Shown here one piece after another: positions 34,725-44,191 of a stretch of DNA of 64,000 nucleotides. The DNA is from Pseudoalteromonas phenolica (GTDB lineage: Bacteria; Pseudomonadota; Gammaproteobacteria; Enterobacterales; Alteromonadaceae): positions 88,488-152,487 of the forward strand of contig NZ_PNEC01000003.1 of assembly GCF_005886345.1 (NCBI RefSeq). The letters run 5' to 3'. Position 1 is the first letter of the stretch; the number at the start of each line of letters is the position of its first letter. A program made the position numbers and the translations under genes. The notes under the pieces were generated by a model. The model was not told the origin of the DNA, searched no databases, and was given only the letters and a program-made list of their open reading frames with translations.

Positions 34725-35973
34725 TCTTTTGTTCTTGCTTGTTGGCGGCATTAAATGGATACAGTTTGAGTGTCTGTCCCGAAATAGACACGCTTGTGCG
34801 TTGTTCGTCCTGTTGTAATTCGAGATCTGTATCGTTGATTAACTTTTGATATAAAAACAACATCTCATCGGCTTCGAGATCTGGATATTGTTCTGATAAG
34901 AAACCTAAAATTGCCGTTCGCTTTTTGCCTGTTTTTGCGAAAGTCGTTCTTACGTTGTTGTAATCTGGAATATTTGGGCTTTGATAGGCTGGTACGTCGT
35001 TTTGGTCGGGGAGTTCGTATTCGTCATGCTCAAACTCTACTAGGCTTGCCATATAAGCGACCATGTGGCGTTGTTGCCCTAATGAAAAGCGTTGAATATC
35101 AGAGACAAACTCAGGCTGTACGGCACTTAATGTACGATCAACGCCATTTTTACGAATAAGGCCCAGTACTTTAGATGCTTGTCGCGTAATAAGGTTGTTA
35201 CGTCTTAGTTCTTCTCGCAAAGGCATTAGCATATCAGCACTTTTACGCAGACTTTCTCGACCAACTAGGTGCATATCAAGAATACGAGTACGAAGTTGTT
35301 CTAGCATGCGCTTATCAATATTGCCTCGGCCAAAGAGTTCAATGTGTTCTATCTGAGCACTAATTTGCATTTCTATGCGACTAAAGCAGCGGTGAAAGTC
35401 ACCACGTATATCGACCATTTCCAACATGGGCTCAATATACTCGTCGAAGGCTTCTATGACGGCTTTATAACGCTTTTGAAGTGAAACATGGCTAGTATCA
35501 GACTTTGCTTGCTCTACAATGTTAAAAATAGCGTTTTCATTGTGATTAAACAGCTTGACGATTTTACGTACGCGCTCGTCCATAATGCGGCTAAAGCGAC
35601 GTAACTCTGTAAAGTCTCCATCTTCACCAGACTGTGCTAGGCGGTTCCCGAGTCGTTCAAGATCTGTGACTAAAACCGTTATTTCTGCAGCAAGGCCTAA
35701 GTCCTCTTCTTGTAATAAGAAACTGATGAACTCAGCAATCGCTCTGTTGATTTCTAATTGTGACGATTTTGCCAGTGGTATGATTATTTCCTGATTTAAT
35801 AATTTATTAGTTTCCTTGAATATTTTGTCACTTTTCCAATGAGGATTTTTGTTTTTTATGATGTTTTGAACGTCTTTGATGCTGAAGTCAGTCATTTTGA
35901 AACGTTTAAACAAAAGCTCAATAACAGACCAGTGTTCAGTGAGCGTATTTAAAACTTTCTTCGCTGGGATCAT
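34711..35973 (-). CDS. mksF: Kleisin-like condensin subunit MksF
   Basis: The 420-residue, mostly helical protein is the first gene of the mksFEB set. It begins with a winged-helix-like region ('VLNTLTEHWSVIELLFKRF', 'IKDVQNIIKNKNPHWKSDK') and continues with long charged helices ('EDGDFTELRRFSRIMDERVRKIVKLF'), as in MukF/MksF/JetA. It would bridge the SMC heads and recruit MksE. The stop overlaps mksE, consistent with one polycistronic transcript. A GTGGAAA stretch precedes ATG 35973. The assignment is by architecture, size and order. Confidence 0.7.
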   Translation of the reverse strand: MIPAKKVLNTLTEHWSVIELLFKRFKMTDFSIKDVQNIIKNKNPHWKSDKIFKETNKLLNQEIIIPLAKSSQLEINRAIAEFISFLLQEEDLGLAAEITVLVTDLERLGNRLAQSGEDGDFTELRRFSRIMDERVRKIVKLFNHNENAIFNIVEQAKSDTSHVSLQKRYKAVIEAFDEYIEPMLEMVDIRGDFHRCFSRIEMQISAQIEHIELFGRGNIDKRMLEQLRTRILDMHLVGRESLRKSADMLMPLREELRRNNLITRQASKVLGLIRKNGVDRTLSAVQPEFVSDIQRFSLGQQRHMVAYMASLVEFEHDEYELPDQNDVPAYQSPNIPDYNNVRTTFAKTGKKRTAILGFLSEQYPDLEADEMLFLYQKLINDTDLELQQDEQRTSVSISGQTLKLYPFNAANKQEQKNDKH

Positions 35974-36121
35974 ATTTTTCCACTTTGTGTCTTTTTTGTG
36001 AAAAAAGACCGTATTTTATACTTATATTGATAGCTTACATGTACCTATAATGCTAGAATCTGCGCCGACTTACGTTACCCACCATTTTTGTTAATTTTTA
36101 AACACAGGTTGTTTACGCATT

Positions 36122-37369
36122 ATGGTTACTACTATAATCCTAACACTGATAGCGATAGCTTTTGTGCTCATCGTTATAGAGGATATAATCCATGTAAACA
36201 AGGCCAAAACTACACTTTTTTTTGGTACTTTATGTTGGATTATCGCCTTTATATCTCCAATACATGGTCAAAGCCCAGAAAATGTACAACATGAGCTAAA
36301 CCACAACATATTAGAGATAGCAACCTTGTGGCTATTTTTAATGGCCACCATGACTTTCGTCGCTTATCTAAACTCTAAAGGCTTTATACAAAATATCGTG
36401 CACCGTGTCATGCCATCACAAATCAGCGAACGTAAACTCATGTTCCTGGTTGGCATTGCCGCTTTTGTATTTTCGTCAATTTCAGACAATATTACAGCAA
36501 CGCTTATTTCATTAGCTGTTGTTATGTCGCTGAAATTAGACCCAAAGAAGCTTATAAAATATGCAACTTTAATCATATTTAGTGTCAACTCAGGGGGAGT
36601 ATCATTGATCACAGGCGATGTGACAACACTTATGATATTTCTTGCCGATAAAGTAACCATTCCAGACTTATTATTGCTCGTGGCTCCAGCGATTGTGAGC
36701 GTAATCGTGTTGGCTACATTGCTGTCATTTGGCATGAATGAAACGATTGTGTTTGAAAAAGAACAAACACGTCGTATCGAGAAAACGGATGTAACAATAG
36801 CGTGTATTTTTGCATTAACGGTTTTTTCTACTTTATTTTTGAGTGTTGAGTATCAAGTGCCACCTTTATTAACCATGTTATTTGGCTTGTCACTGATGTT
36901 CTTAGTTGCTCAGTTCTTAATGCGTAAAAAAGACGTAAACCGTAAAATTATTGACTACATTCGCGAGATAGAATACGACACGCTGCTGTTCTTCGTTGGT
37001 ATCTTACTTGTGGTTGGCGCACTAAAAGAAGTGGGTTTCTTAGTTAAGTTCACTCAGTTGTATGACTATCTAAAACCCGAGTATGCGAATTACATTGTTG
37101 GTATTATGTCCGCAGCAGTAGATAACGTGCCTTTAACTGCGGCACTTTTAAAAGCTGATATCACTATGTCTACACAGCAGTGGCTAATGTTTACCTATGC
37201 AACGGGGGTTGGTGGTTCAATGCTGATCATCGGCTCTGCTGCAGGCATTATTGCAATGAACAAGGTTAAAGCACTGACATTTGTGAGCTACTTACGTATG
37301 TTCTTTTATCTACTTATAGCTTATTCAGTAGGTTATGTAGGTGCTTATTACGCAGGCATGATGATTTAG
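36122..37369 (+). CDS. nhaD: Na+/H+ antiporter NhaD
   Basis: The 415-residue integral membrane protein has about 12 hydrophobic segments and NhaD/ion-transporter superfamily landmarks: 'HNILEIATLWLFLMATMTFV', 'FSSISDNITATLISLAVVMS', 'NSGGVSLITGDVTTLMIF' and 'MSAAVDNVPLTAALL', each with acidic residues within membrane spans that carry Na+/H+ exchange. It expels Na+ in exchange for protons, useful in a marine cell. It is monocistronic, with a strong terminator after it, and sits directly before the lysC riboswitch. Confidence 0.92.
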   Translation: MVTTIILTLIAIAFVLIVIEDIIHVNKAKTTLFFGTLCWIIAFISPIHGQSPENVQHELNHNILEIATLWLFLMATMTFVAYLNSKGFIQNIVHRVMPSQISERKLMFLVGIAAFVFSSISDNITATLISLAVVMSLKLDPKKLIKYATLIIFSVNSGGVSLITGDVTTLMIFLADKVTIPDLLLLVAPAIVSVIVLATLLSFGMNETIVFEKEQTRRIEKTDVTIACIFALTVFSTLFLSVEYQVPPLLTMLFGLSLMFLVAQFLMRKKDVNRKIIDYIREIEYDTLLFFVGILLVVGALKEVGFLVKFTQLYDYLKPEYANYIVGIMSAAVDNVPLTAALLKADITMSTQQWLMFTYATGVGGSMLIIGSAAGIIAMNKVKALTFVSYLRMFFYLLIAYSVGYVGAYYAGMMI

Positions 37370-37433
37370 AAGCTTTAAGTACAAATTAGTTAAAACAGTA
37401 CTTGACACCTAGACGTCTAAAAGTTACTTTTTA

Positions 37434-37472
37434 AAAACCCGCACAAACTTGCGTTTGCGCGGGTTTTATTTT
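37434..37472 (+). terminator. Intrinsic terminator of nhaD
   Basis: AAAACCCGC (37434-37442) pairs with GCGGGTTTT (37459-37467), extended inside by CAAAC/GTTTG, then T-rich sequence to 37472. Confidence 0.88.
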
Positions 37473-37501
37473 GCCTAAGTTCAGCTTAGATTACGCAAAA
37501 T

Positions 37502-37671
37502 AAACAGAAGAGGCGCGAAACTTAGGTAGCTGGTTTGAGGTGACGTATACCGATGACAGTCAGTGAGGGAAGTGTTCGCCGAGAAGAATATCAGTACGTC
37601 GCTGCTATTTTTCGGTTTACGAGGCTGAATCCTCGGAACTGTCACCGATTTATGGTGGAGAGCTTCTGGCA
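37502..37671 (+). promoter_or_regulatory. Lysine riboswitch (L-box) in the lysC leader
   Basis: Stem P1 is CAGAAG (37505-37510) with CTTCTG (37663-37668). Between them run the conserved L-box core elements in order: AGAGGCGCGA after P1, GGTAGCTGG, a GAGG strand, GTGAGGGAAG near 37564-37573, TTCGCCGAG near 37575-37583, and GGCTGAA...AACTGTCACC before P1 closes. Five-way-junction layout and position upstream of aspartokinase are diagnostic. Lysine binding should reduce LysC synthesis. Confidence 0.9.
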
Positions 37672-37709
37672 ATGAGCATATCAAATCTATCCGTATATTC
37701 TTGCCGAGT

Positions 37710-37750
37710 TCTCCTTATTGTTGTTGAACACACAGTGTTCATAAAGGAGA
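37710..37750 (+). promoter_or_regulatory. Expression platform: hairpin sequestering the lysC ribosome-binding site
   Basis: TCTCCTT (37710-37716) is the exact complement of the Shine-Dalgarno stretch AAGGAGA (37744-37750) four bases before the lysC ATG. An inner stem GAACAC (37726-37731) / GTGTTC (37735-37740) closes the same hairpin. No terminator U-run is present, so control is predicted to be at translation initiation. Confidence 0.7.
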
Positions 37751-37754
37751 TAAA

Positions 37755-39101
37755 ATGACTTCCCAGTTCACAGTTGCTAAGTTTGGTGGTACAAGTGTCG
37801 CCAACTTTGAAGCAATGCATCGCTGTGCACAAATTATTCATGATGATAATCAAGTACGTATTGTAGTAGTGAGTGCCAGTGCAGGTGTTACTAATCACCT
37901 AGTGACATTAACTCAGCAAAAAGCCGATTTAGCAGAGCGTAAAACCCTGGTTAAAGCTGTACTTGATATTCAGGACGCCATTTTAGAAAAACTGACACTA
38001 GATGCAGACTTAGCAACCGGCTTCTCTCAAACAATTAGCGAGTTTGAAGAACTGGCTGAACTCCCTGCGTTAAGTGCACAGCAGTGTGACGAAATGCTTA
38101 GCTTCGGTGAGCGACTATCCGCTTTTCTATTTACTCAAGTATTACGTAATCTAGGGGTTGCTGCTGACAGGTTTGATGTACGGCAAGTACTTAAAACAGA
38201 TAACCAGTTTGGTAAAGCAACGCCTGACGTGAGTGCAACTGCAAGCGCAGCAGAGCAGCATTTATTGCCACAACTTGCAGACAAAGTGTTAGTAACACAA
38301 GGTTTTATTGGCAGTGATACCTATGGACAAACAACCACGCTAGGCAGAGGTGGTTCAGATTACAGCGCCGCATTATTGGCGGAAGCGATAGGTGCACAAA
38401 GCGTACAGATATGGACAGATGTTGTAGGCATATTCAGCACAGATCCTCGTTTATGTAAAAAAGCGTCACCGATTGCACGATTGAGCTTTGATGAAGCGGC
38501 TGAGATGGCCACTTTTGGTGCAAAGGTATTACACCCAGCAACCATCTTACCTGCGAGTCGCAGCGGTATAGCTGTCTTTGTTGGTTCTAGTCGCGAACCT
38601 CAAGCCGGTGGCACTTGGATTGAAAAAGAAACCGAATCAAAAGCTGGGATTAGAGCAGTTACACAACGTAAAAATCAAATACTTTTAACATTAAAGAGCC
38701 CTGAAATGTTGTTAGCGAGTGGTTTTTTAGCGCGTATTTTTACTATTTTAAGTAAATTTAATATCTCGGTAGATTTGGTAACCACTTCTGAGATCAGTGT
38801 TGCCATCACACTTGATAATGCCTTGAGTTCATCTAGACCTGAACTTGATCAAGCGTGTTTAGAAGAATTGAGTGAATTCTGTCATGTAACTGTAGAAACG
38901 AATCTGACACTAGTTGCCCTGATAGGTTCTGAGATCCAGCTTCGTCAACACGAAGTGAATTTTATGAATGTCCTTAAAGGCTTTAACATTCGTTTAATTT
39001 GCCATGGCGCAAGTAAGCACAATTTGTGCTTTTTAGTTGAACAAAGTGAATCAGATAACGTTGTTCAGTCGATACATGCGCAACTGCTAGAAGCGTGTTA
39101 A
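37755..39101 (+). CDS. lysC: Lysine-sensitive aspartokinase III
   Basis: It phosphorylates aspartate, the first step toward lysine (and diaminopimelate), threonine and methionine. The kinase signature 'KFGGTSV' (residues 9-15) opens the protein; 'TTLGRGGSDYSAALLAEAIG' and 'WTDVVGIFSTDPR' are the nucleotide and aspartate sites. The C-terminus has two ACT domains ('LTLKSPEMLLASGFLARIF', 'LTLVALIGSEIQLRQHEVNF'), the allosteric lysine sites. At 448 residues it matches monofunctional AK-III. It is controlled by the upstream lysine riboswitch, and so doubly regulated by lysine at RNA and protein level. Confidence 0.95.
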   Translation: MTSQFTVAKFGGTSVANFEAMHRCAQIIHDDNQVRIVVVSASAGVTNHLVTLTQQKADLAERKTLVKAVLDIQDAILEKLTLDADLATGFSQTISEFEELAELPALSAQQCDEMLSFGERLSAFLFTQVLRNLGVAADRFDVRQVLKTDNQFGKATPDVSATASAAEQHLLPQLADKVLVTQGFIGSDTYGQTTTLGRGGSDYSAALLAEAIGAQSVQIWTDVVGIFSTDPRLCKKASPIARLSFDEAAEMATFGAKVLHPATILPASRSGIAVFVGSSREPQAGGTWIEKETESKAGIRAVTQRKNQILLTLKSPEMLLASGFLARIFTILSKFNISVDLVTTSEISVAITLDNALSSSRPELDQACLEELSEFCHVTVETNLTLVALIGSEIQLRQHEVNFMNVLKGFNIRLICHGASKHNLCFLVEQSESDNVVQSIHAQLLEAC

Positions 39102-39130
39102 GAAGGCGTTTCATTGTTAAATTCTATCAA

Positions 39131-39164
39131 GCGAGCTGAGCATTAATACTCAGCTCGCTTTTTT
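39131..39164 (+). terminator. Intrinsic terminator of lysC
   Basis: GCGAGCTGAG (39131-39140) pairs with CTCAGCTCGC (39149-39158), followed by six T. Confidence 0.92.
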
Positions 39165-39294
39165 AATTCAAATTTTTGATAGAAAGTGTCAGTACCATAA
39201 CTAGAAACTCTATGTTATTAAACTCAGTTGCTTCGCAAAGGGTTTTAACTTGCGTATACTCATACGTCTATAACAAAAACATAAAGATATCAAA

Positions 39295-40617
39295 ATGGCT
39301 CAATTGCGTGATGGCTTTCAAAGTCGCCTAGGCTTTGTTTTGGCAGCTGCTGGTGCTGCTGTAGGGCTTGGAAATATTTGGGGGTTTCCCACCCAAGCTG
39401 CAAACCACGGCGGTGGTGCATTTTTATTAGTGTACTTTGCCGTTATATTTCTCTTGGCTTTACCTGCTTTATACACAGAGTTGTATATTGGTCACCAGGC
39501 ACAATCTAACCCAGTTAAAGCACTTAATCAGGCATGGCAGGATAGTAATCCTAAAATAGGATCTACAGCAGGTTATGTCGGCCTATGTGGTGCCATTGTG
39601 ATGTTAAGTTTTTACTCGATCGTTGCTGGTTGGATGCTCGCCTTTTCAATTGAACCACTGGCAAGGTTATTAGAACTAAATGAGATAGCTGAATTCTTGA
39701 AAGGTGACTCGACATTGAGGAACTTCATTTTCACGCCGCTTATGTTGCTGCTTACTGCTAGTATCATTTTGAAAGGTGTTAAGTCAGGTATTGAGGCATG
39801 GTCTAGAAGGCTAATGCCTTTATTATTGTTGTTACTTATAGGTCTAATTGGCTATATGGCAACCCTTGAAGGTTCTATAGAGGGTTTTAAAGCTTATTTA
39901 GTTCCAGATTTTTCAAAAGTAACAGATCCTGATTTGGTTATTGCTGCTATGGGCCAAGCTTTCTTCTCACTCTCATTAGGGGTTGGCTGCATGATGATCT
40001 ACGGCTCATATTTGAAGCCAAATGAAAATCTACCTAAATTAACCGCAAGTGTTGCCTTACTTGATACCTGTGTTGCTTTTCTAGCTGGGTTGCTAATCAT
40101 TCCTGCAATATTCGTCGCACAGCAAAGTGGCGTGGAGGTTTTCCAAGATGGTAAGTTGATTGGTGAAGGTCGCTTGATTTTTGCCGTTCTGCCAGAGCTA
40201 TTTATGAATATGGGCCAAATAGGTCTATTTGTAGGCCTAAGCTTTTTTGTACTTATGTCTATTGCAGCTCTTACCTCAACCATCTCTTCAACTGAGATAC
40301 CGGTGTCTTTTTTAGTAGAAAACCATGGCTTTAGGCGTAAAAACGCAACAATATGGGTCACTTTAGTAATTATACTGGTCTCCACGACAATTATACTTAA
40401 TTTTGAATGGTTGTTTGGACTTATAATAAGTGTATTGACCCATTACCAATTACCTCTGATGGGACTATTTTACTTCATTACAGTTGGTTGGATGTGGCAT
40501 AGAGGCAATAAGCTTTTAGAGGCAAGAAGTGGTTTCCATTATTACTTCGCGCAATATGTACGATTTATTTGCCCTATTTTGATGACGGCTGTATTTGTTA
40601 ATGTTGCTTTGAAATAG
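39295..40617 (+). CDS. Sodium-dependent amino acid symporter (NSS/SNF family)
   Basis: The 440-residue membrane protein has the NSS family N-terminal signature: 'FQSRLGFVLAAAGAAVGLGNIWGFP' region (Na+ and substrate sites in TM1), followed by 'HGGGAFLLVYF' and TM6 around 'AMGQAFFSLSLGVGCMMIYGSY'. LeuT-type transporters import amino acids with Na+. 11-12 hydrophobic segments are apparent. Substrate unknown; proximity to lysC and the branched-chain locus does not define it. Start at ATG 39295 has only a weak AAAGAT ahead. Monocistronic. Confidence 0.92.
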   Translation: MAQLRDGFQSRLGFVLAAAGAAVGLGNIWGFPTQAANHGGGAFLLVYFAVIFLLALPALYTELYIGHQAQSNPVKALNQAWQDSNPKIGSTAGYVGLCGAIVMLSFYSIVAGWMLAFSIEPLARLLELNEIAEFLKGDSTLRNFIFTPLMLLLTASIILKGVKSGIEAWSRRLMPLLLLLLIGLIGYMATLEGSIEGFKAYLVPDFSKVTDPDLVIAAMGQAFFSLSLGVGCMMIYGSYLKPNENLPKLTASVALLDTCVAFLAGLLIIPAIFVAQQSGVEVFQDGKLIGEGRLIFAVLPELFMNMGQIGLFVGLSFFVLMSIAALTSTISSTEIPVSFLVENHGFRRKNATIWVTLVIILVSTTIILNFEWLFGLIISVLTHYQLPLMGLFYFITVGWMWHRGNKLLEARSGFHYYFAQYVRFICPILMTAVFVNVALK

Positions 40618-40633
40618 TGTCGGCGTAGACTAG

Positions 40634-40662
40634 AAAAGCCTTGGTAGTCCCAAGGCTTTTTT
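40634..40662 (+). terminator. Intrinsic terminator of the NSS symporter gene
   Basis: AAAAGCCTTGG (40634-40644) pairs with CCAAGGCTTTT (40650-40660), then two more T. Confidence 0.9.
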
Positions 40663-40763
40663 ATTTGTAATAAATTACATCACATTTCATAAAAAAACGT
40701 CTAATGAAAGCATCAGACTTTTTAAATGTATTAAGTGTCAGTAGAGATAAAGACTGACTTAAC

Positions 40764-42272
40764 TTAATTACAGCCTACTTGAATTTGTTCCGTCCAGACC
40801 TTCACTACAAAATCATTATAATCGGCATCATTCTGATCTTCCCAATATTGTTTTTGACCATGCCACCTAAAGTTCTGACCCAGGTTTGAAGCGTTTCCAT
40901 TTAATGCTAATGCATAATCGAAATGCGTTGCTGAAGGGAGTTGATAGCTTCCTGTACCGCCATACTCATCTAATAACTTAATGAATTGGTGATTGACTTT
41001 TAACCCCCAATCATTGTTGTAACCAGCGCTTTCACTGATGAATTGATAGTTTATTTTGGTGTAAGGCACAGGTGTACAGGCTGGATCATCATTTAATATT
41101 GTTGCAGGTGCAATTGAACTACCGGTACTATTTAATATTGCGCTTGCTTGAATTGAGAAAGTCTTTGCTTCGCTATATTCATTGTTATCAATTGTAGGAA
41201 TGGTTATGGTCTTTTGCGTTTCACCAGTAGCAAACGTTAAAGTTTGTGTAGCAAAGCTGTAATCGCTTGAGGTTGCAGATCCTGCAATGGCTTCAACTTC
41301 TATTTCGACATCTTCAAAGTAGGTATCAGAAAGATTAATTGCAAACTCGAGCGTACCGCCTTCAGTGACAGTATCAATTACGGATGATACTGTCACTGAA
41401 GGTAATGGATCAGTTTCACAAATAGGTGCTGAGTAACAAGTCGTTGTCTCTTTTGTGTTAGTTGCTAAATCGTTGAGACGAATAGGCAGCTCTGTGATGA
41501 AACATGTATTACCAGAGTGAGGGTTTAACTTAAATAACTCAGACTTATTCAAATGACCTTGGTCATTAATTTTGGTACGGCTAATAATTAGGTTGCCATC
41601 ATGATCAATGGTTGAGCCTGTTACCGCTTGTAAACCATGACTAGATAGTTTCTCCAGTGAAAAATCTGCGGTATTTACCTCATACACACTGCTACTTGTT
41701 ACAAGAATAAGAGCATCATCATAAAAAGCTAAATCACCACGATACTTGCCACTGAGGTTATTTAATTCAGCAAGTTGATTGTAGTCACCTGTCTGAGGGT
41801 TAATTTCGTATAACTTTGTCGATGAGCTGCCGATTAAACGATTATTAGTTTGATCATAAGCAAGTGCAATCACGCCTTTTGTTCGTCCAACCTCAACATG
41901 TGACTGTGATGCAAAATCGTAATAGGCAAGTTTAGTATACTTAAATCGACTTCCAGCAATTGGTAAATTCTTTTTTTCTTCACTTGAAAGATTGAGGTGG
42001 CTTATATCGACTTTATACTTAATCTGTCTAGGCGCAGATACATAGTACATACGATTTTGGCTAGAGTCATACGCCAAGGCTGATGAGCTAAATTTAGCAA
42101 CTGAATTGGCGTTAACTGATGACAGTTGATCAGTGATGTTGAATAGAATACCAGTTTCACCACGACCAGAATTTATTCCGTAGAGTTCACCTTTACACTC
42201 GTTCGCATATAAATTAAAAGATGTTGCTGATATGGCAAACGCTAAAGATGATAGTGTGAAAGACTTATACAT
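40764..42272 (-). CDS. Secreted protein with Calx-beta and DUF4114-like domains
   Basis: The 502-residue protein has a signal peptide ('MYKSFTLSSLAFAISATSFNLYA'), then a beta-propeller-like region reading like a reader of stored values ('LAYDSSQNRMYYVSAP', 'ALAYDQTNNRLIGSSSTKLYEINP'). A Calx-beta domain follows (about residues 295-395, 'VTEGGTLEFAINLSDTYFED' ... 'PTIDNNEYSEAKTFSI'), which typically binds Ca2+ in surface proteins. The C-terminus has a DUF4114-like end ('YWEDQNDADYNDFVVKVW'). It is predicted extracellular or surface-associated. Monocistronic. Function unknown; adhesion or biofilm roles are common in proteins with these domains. Confidence 0.75.
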   Translation of the reverse strand: MYKSFTLSSLAFAISATSFNLYANECKGELYGINSGRGETGILFNITDQLSSVNANSVAKFSSSALAYDSSQNRMYYVSAPRQIKYKVDISHLNLSSEEKKNLPIAGSRFKYTKLAYYDFASQSHVEVGRTKGVIALAYDQTNNRLIGSSSTKLYEINPQTGDYNQLAELNNLSGKYRGDLAFYDDALILVTSSSVYEVNTADFSLEKLSSHGLQAVTGSTIDHDGNLIISRTKINDQGHLNKSELFKLNPHSGNTCFITELPIRLNDLATNTKETTTCYSAPICETDPLPSVTVSSVIDTVTEGGTLEFAINLSDTYFEDVEIEVEAIAGSATSSDYSFATQTLTFATGETQKTITIPTIDNNEYSEAKTFSIQASAILNSTGSSIAPATILNDDPACTPVPYTKINYQFISESAGYNNDWGLKVNHQFIKLLDEYGGTGSYQLPSATHFDYALALNGNASNLGQNFRWHGQKQYWEDQNDADYNDFVVKVWTEQIQVGCN

Positions 42273-42435
42273 AGTGCAATCCTAAATACAGTTCCGTAAC
42301 TAAAGAAAACACAAAGTAATGACACATCAAATCCAAACTGATGTGGATCTTAGTCCGTCAAGTGCAGGCGCATCCATTATTATCTTTGCAGATGACGCTA
42401 TTATTCCTTTTTAGTTAACATTTTGCAAATATAAA

Positions 42436-42636
42436 TTAATCCTTTTGTATTTGTTTTTCGAAGTTGGGTAAAAGTTCCTCAATAATCTTTTTGGCAGGAA
42501 TAGTGTAACGAGTACCGTTAAACATCACTGAAGTATGCTCATTAATATCTGTAATACCGGTTAACGTCCAACCTTCACCACGTTCACTACAGAATACCTT
42601 GGTAGTGGGAGGAATAACTTTAAATGTTTGGTTCAT
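42436..42636 (-). CDS. Small conserved-looking hypothetical protein
   Basis: This 66-residue frame has a compact beta-type pattern ('TKVFCSERGEGWTLTGITDI', 'HTSVMFNGTRYTIPAKKIIEEL') and ends with a charged helix. There is no signal peptide and no clear Shine-Dalgarno sequence before ATG 42636. It lies between the Calx-beta protein gene and the sco terminator, all facing left. I do not recognise it; codon use looks protein-like. Confidence 0.5.
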   Translation of the reverse strand: MNQTFKVIPPTTKVFCSERGEGWTLTGITDINEHTSVMFNGTRYTIPAKKIIEELLPNFEKQIQKD

Positions 42637-42690
42637 ATAAAACTTATTTCTAAAAGCAAAATCTAATTTTGTAGAATTATAAAATATAAA

Positions 42691-42723
42691 AGTGTAAAAA
42701 AAACCCCTCTATTGAGGGGTTTT
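42691..42723 (-). terminator. Terminator of the liu/sco operon
   Basis: AAAACCCCTC (42700-42709) pairs with GAGGGGTTTT (42714-42723) around TATT. On the minus strand the stem is followed by eight U (from the A-run at 42696-42703). Confidence 0.9.
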
Positions 42724-42790
42724 GGGTAACTCAGTGCATTAGCACTGGGAATGAGGTCGGTACATTAGTGTTGTTATTGTCGACACTGAA

Positions 42791-43447
42791 TTAGAACTGC
42801 ATTTCGGGGATATCGCCTTCAACGATTAGCTTACCCGCTGTTTTGCTTATAATTTCATCAACAGTAACACCCGGCGCGCGTTCTAGCAAATAAAATGCGC
42901 CATCTTTAACTTCTAATACGGCAAGGTCAGTCACGATTTTCTTAACGCAATTAACGCCTGTTAAAGGTAGCGAGCATTTCTCTAATAATTTAGAGTCGCC
43001 ATGTTTACTAGCATGGGTCATAGTAACGATGATGTTTTGTGCGCCGGCAACTAAATCCATCGCGCCACCCATGCCTTTGATTAATTTTTTCGGGATCATC
43101 CAAGAAGCAATATTACCTTCTTGGTCAACTTCAAATGCACCTAGAACCGTTAAGTCTACATGACCACCACGGATCATGGCAAAGCTTTCAGCACTATTAA
43201 AAATAGCGGCACCTGTCGCTGCTGTCACGGTTTCTTTACCCGCGTTGATCATATCTGCATCAACTTGGTCTTCAGTAGGGTATGGACCCATGCCTAATAA
43301 GCCATTTTCTGATTGCAGCATAACTTTAATGCCATCAGGTACATAGTTGGCAACTAGGGTAGGAATACCAATACCTAAATTAACGTAATAACCGTCTTGA
43401 AGCTCTTGCGCAACACGCATTGCAACTTGTTCACGAGATAAAGCCAT
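42791..43447 (-). CDS. scoB: 3-oxoacid CoA-transferase subunit B (SCOT-type)
   Basis: The 218-residue subunit carries the catalytic Glu in 'MLQSENGLLGMGPYP', which forms the glutamyl-CoA intermediate. 'YVNLGIGIPTLVANYVP' is the family N-terminal signature. Together with scoA it moves CoA from succinyl-CoA to acetoacetate, activating the acetoacetate released by HMG-CoA lyase. It is the last gene of the leftward liu operon, 11 bp after scoA, followed by a strong terminator. Confidence 0.93.
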   Translation of the reverse strand: MALSREQVAMRVAQELQDGYYVNLGIGIPTLVANYVPDGIKVMLQSENGLLGMGPYPTEDQVDADMINAGKETVTAATGAAIFNSAESFAMIRGGHVDLTVLGAFEVDQEGNIASWMIPKKLIKGMGGAMDLVAGAQNIIVTMTHASKHGDSKLLEKCSLPLTGVNCVKKIVTDLAVLEVKDGAFYLLERAPGVTVDEIISKTAGKLIVEGDIPEMQF

Positions 43448-43458
43448 TGTTATTCTCC

Positions 43459-44157
43459 TTACTTACTGGTTGTAACGCGTTCGATGCGTTTTTCAAAGTC
43501 GCCTTTGATAACACGGTTTACATAAATGCCTGGTGTGTGAATTTGACTTGGTTCTAGTTCACCCGGCTCAACGATTTCTTCAACTTCAGCAACGGTAATT
43601 TTGCCCGCCGTTGCAGCCATAGGGTTGAAGTTCATTGCTGTATGGCGGAACACAAGGTTGCCGTAACGGTCTGCTTTCCATGCCTTTACGATGGCAAATT
43701 CACCTGTGATTGATTCTTCAAGAATATAAGGGCGGCCGTTGAACTCTTTTACTTCTTTACCTTCAGCAATCGGTGTACCGTAACCTGTTGCAGTATAGAA
43801 ACCAGGAATACCTGCACCACCGGCACGCATTTTCTCAGCCAATGTACCTTGTGGTGTTAACTCAACGTCGATGATGCCGTCTAGTAATTGCTGTTCGAAA
43901 AGGGCGTTTTCACCAACATAAGAGGCGATGATTTTTTTGATCTGACGGTCTTGTAATAAAATACCTAAACCAAAGTCATCAACACCACAGTTGTTAGAGA
44001 CAACAGTCAGCTCTTTGGTTTGTAGACGTTTAATTTCTGCAATTAAACCTTCAGGGATCCCACACAAACCAAAACCACCGGCGATGATGGTGTCACCATC
44101 TTTTAAACCCGCCATTGCTTCGGCGTAGGTATTTACTACTTTATCAAAACCGGCCAT
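43459..44157 (-). CDS. scoA: 3-oxoacid CoA-transferase subunit A (SCOT-type)
   Basis: The 232-residue subunit has the CoA-transferase family I signature '[20 protein letters not shown]' and '[18 protein letters not shown]'. It partners with scoB and feeds acetoacetyl-CoA to the thiolase encoded in the divergent operon. The gap from liuE is 65 bp and contains a small hairpin, so some differential expression within the operon is possible. AGGAG precedes the ATG on the coding strand ('TTAGGAGTGGTCTT'). Confidence 0.93.
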   Translation of the reverse strand: MAGFDKVVNTYAEAMAGLKDGDTIIAGGFGLCGIPEGLIAEIKRLQTKELTVVSNNCGVDDFGLGILLQDRQIKKIIASYVGENALFEQQLLDGIIDVELTPQGTLAEKMRAGGAGIPGFYTATGYGTPIAEGKEVKEFNGRPYILEESITGEFAIVKAWKADRYGNLVFRHTAMNFNPMAATAGKITVAEVEEIVEPGELEPSQIHTPGIYVNRVIKGDFEKRIERVTTSK

Positions 44158-44191
44158 AAGACCACTCCTAACTTTTGTTTGTCAAAAGAGC

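Noticed and set aside
31390..35973. Reading the condensin genes as a Wadjet (JetABCD) defence system
   Set aside because: No JetD/TOPRIM nuclease gene adjoins on either side, and the SMC gene is of MksB size.
39999..40385. Minus-strand frame opposite the NSS symporter
   Set aside because: Antisense to a conserved transporter, no start context and no domain.
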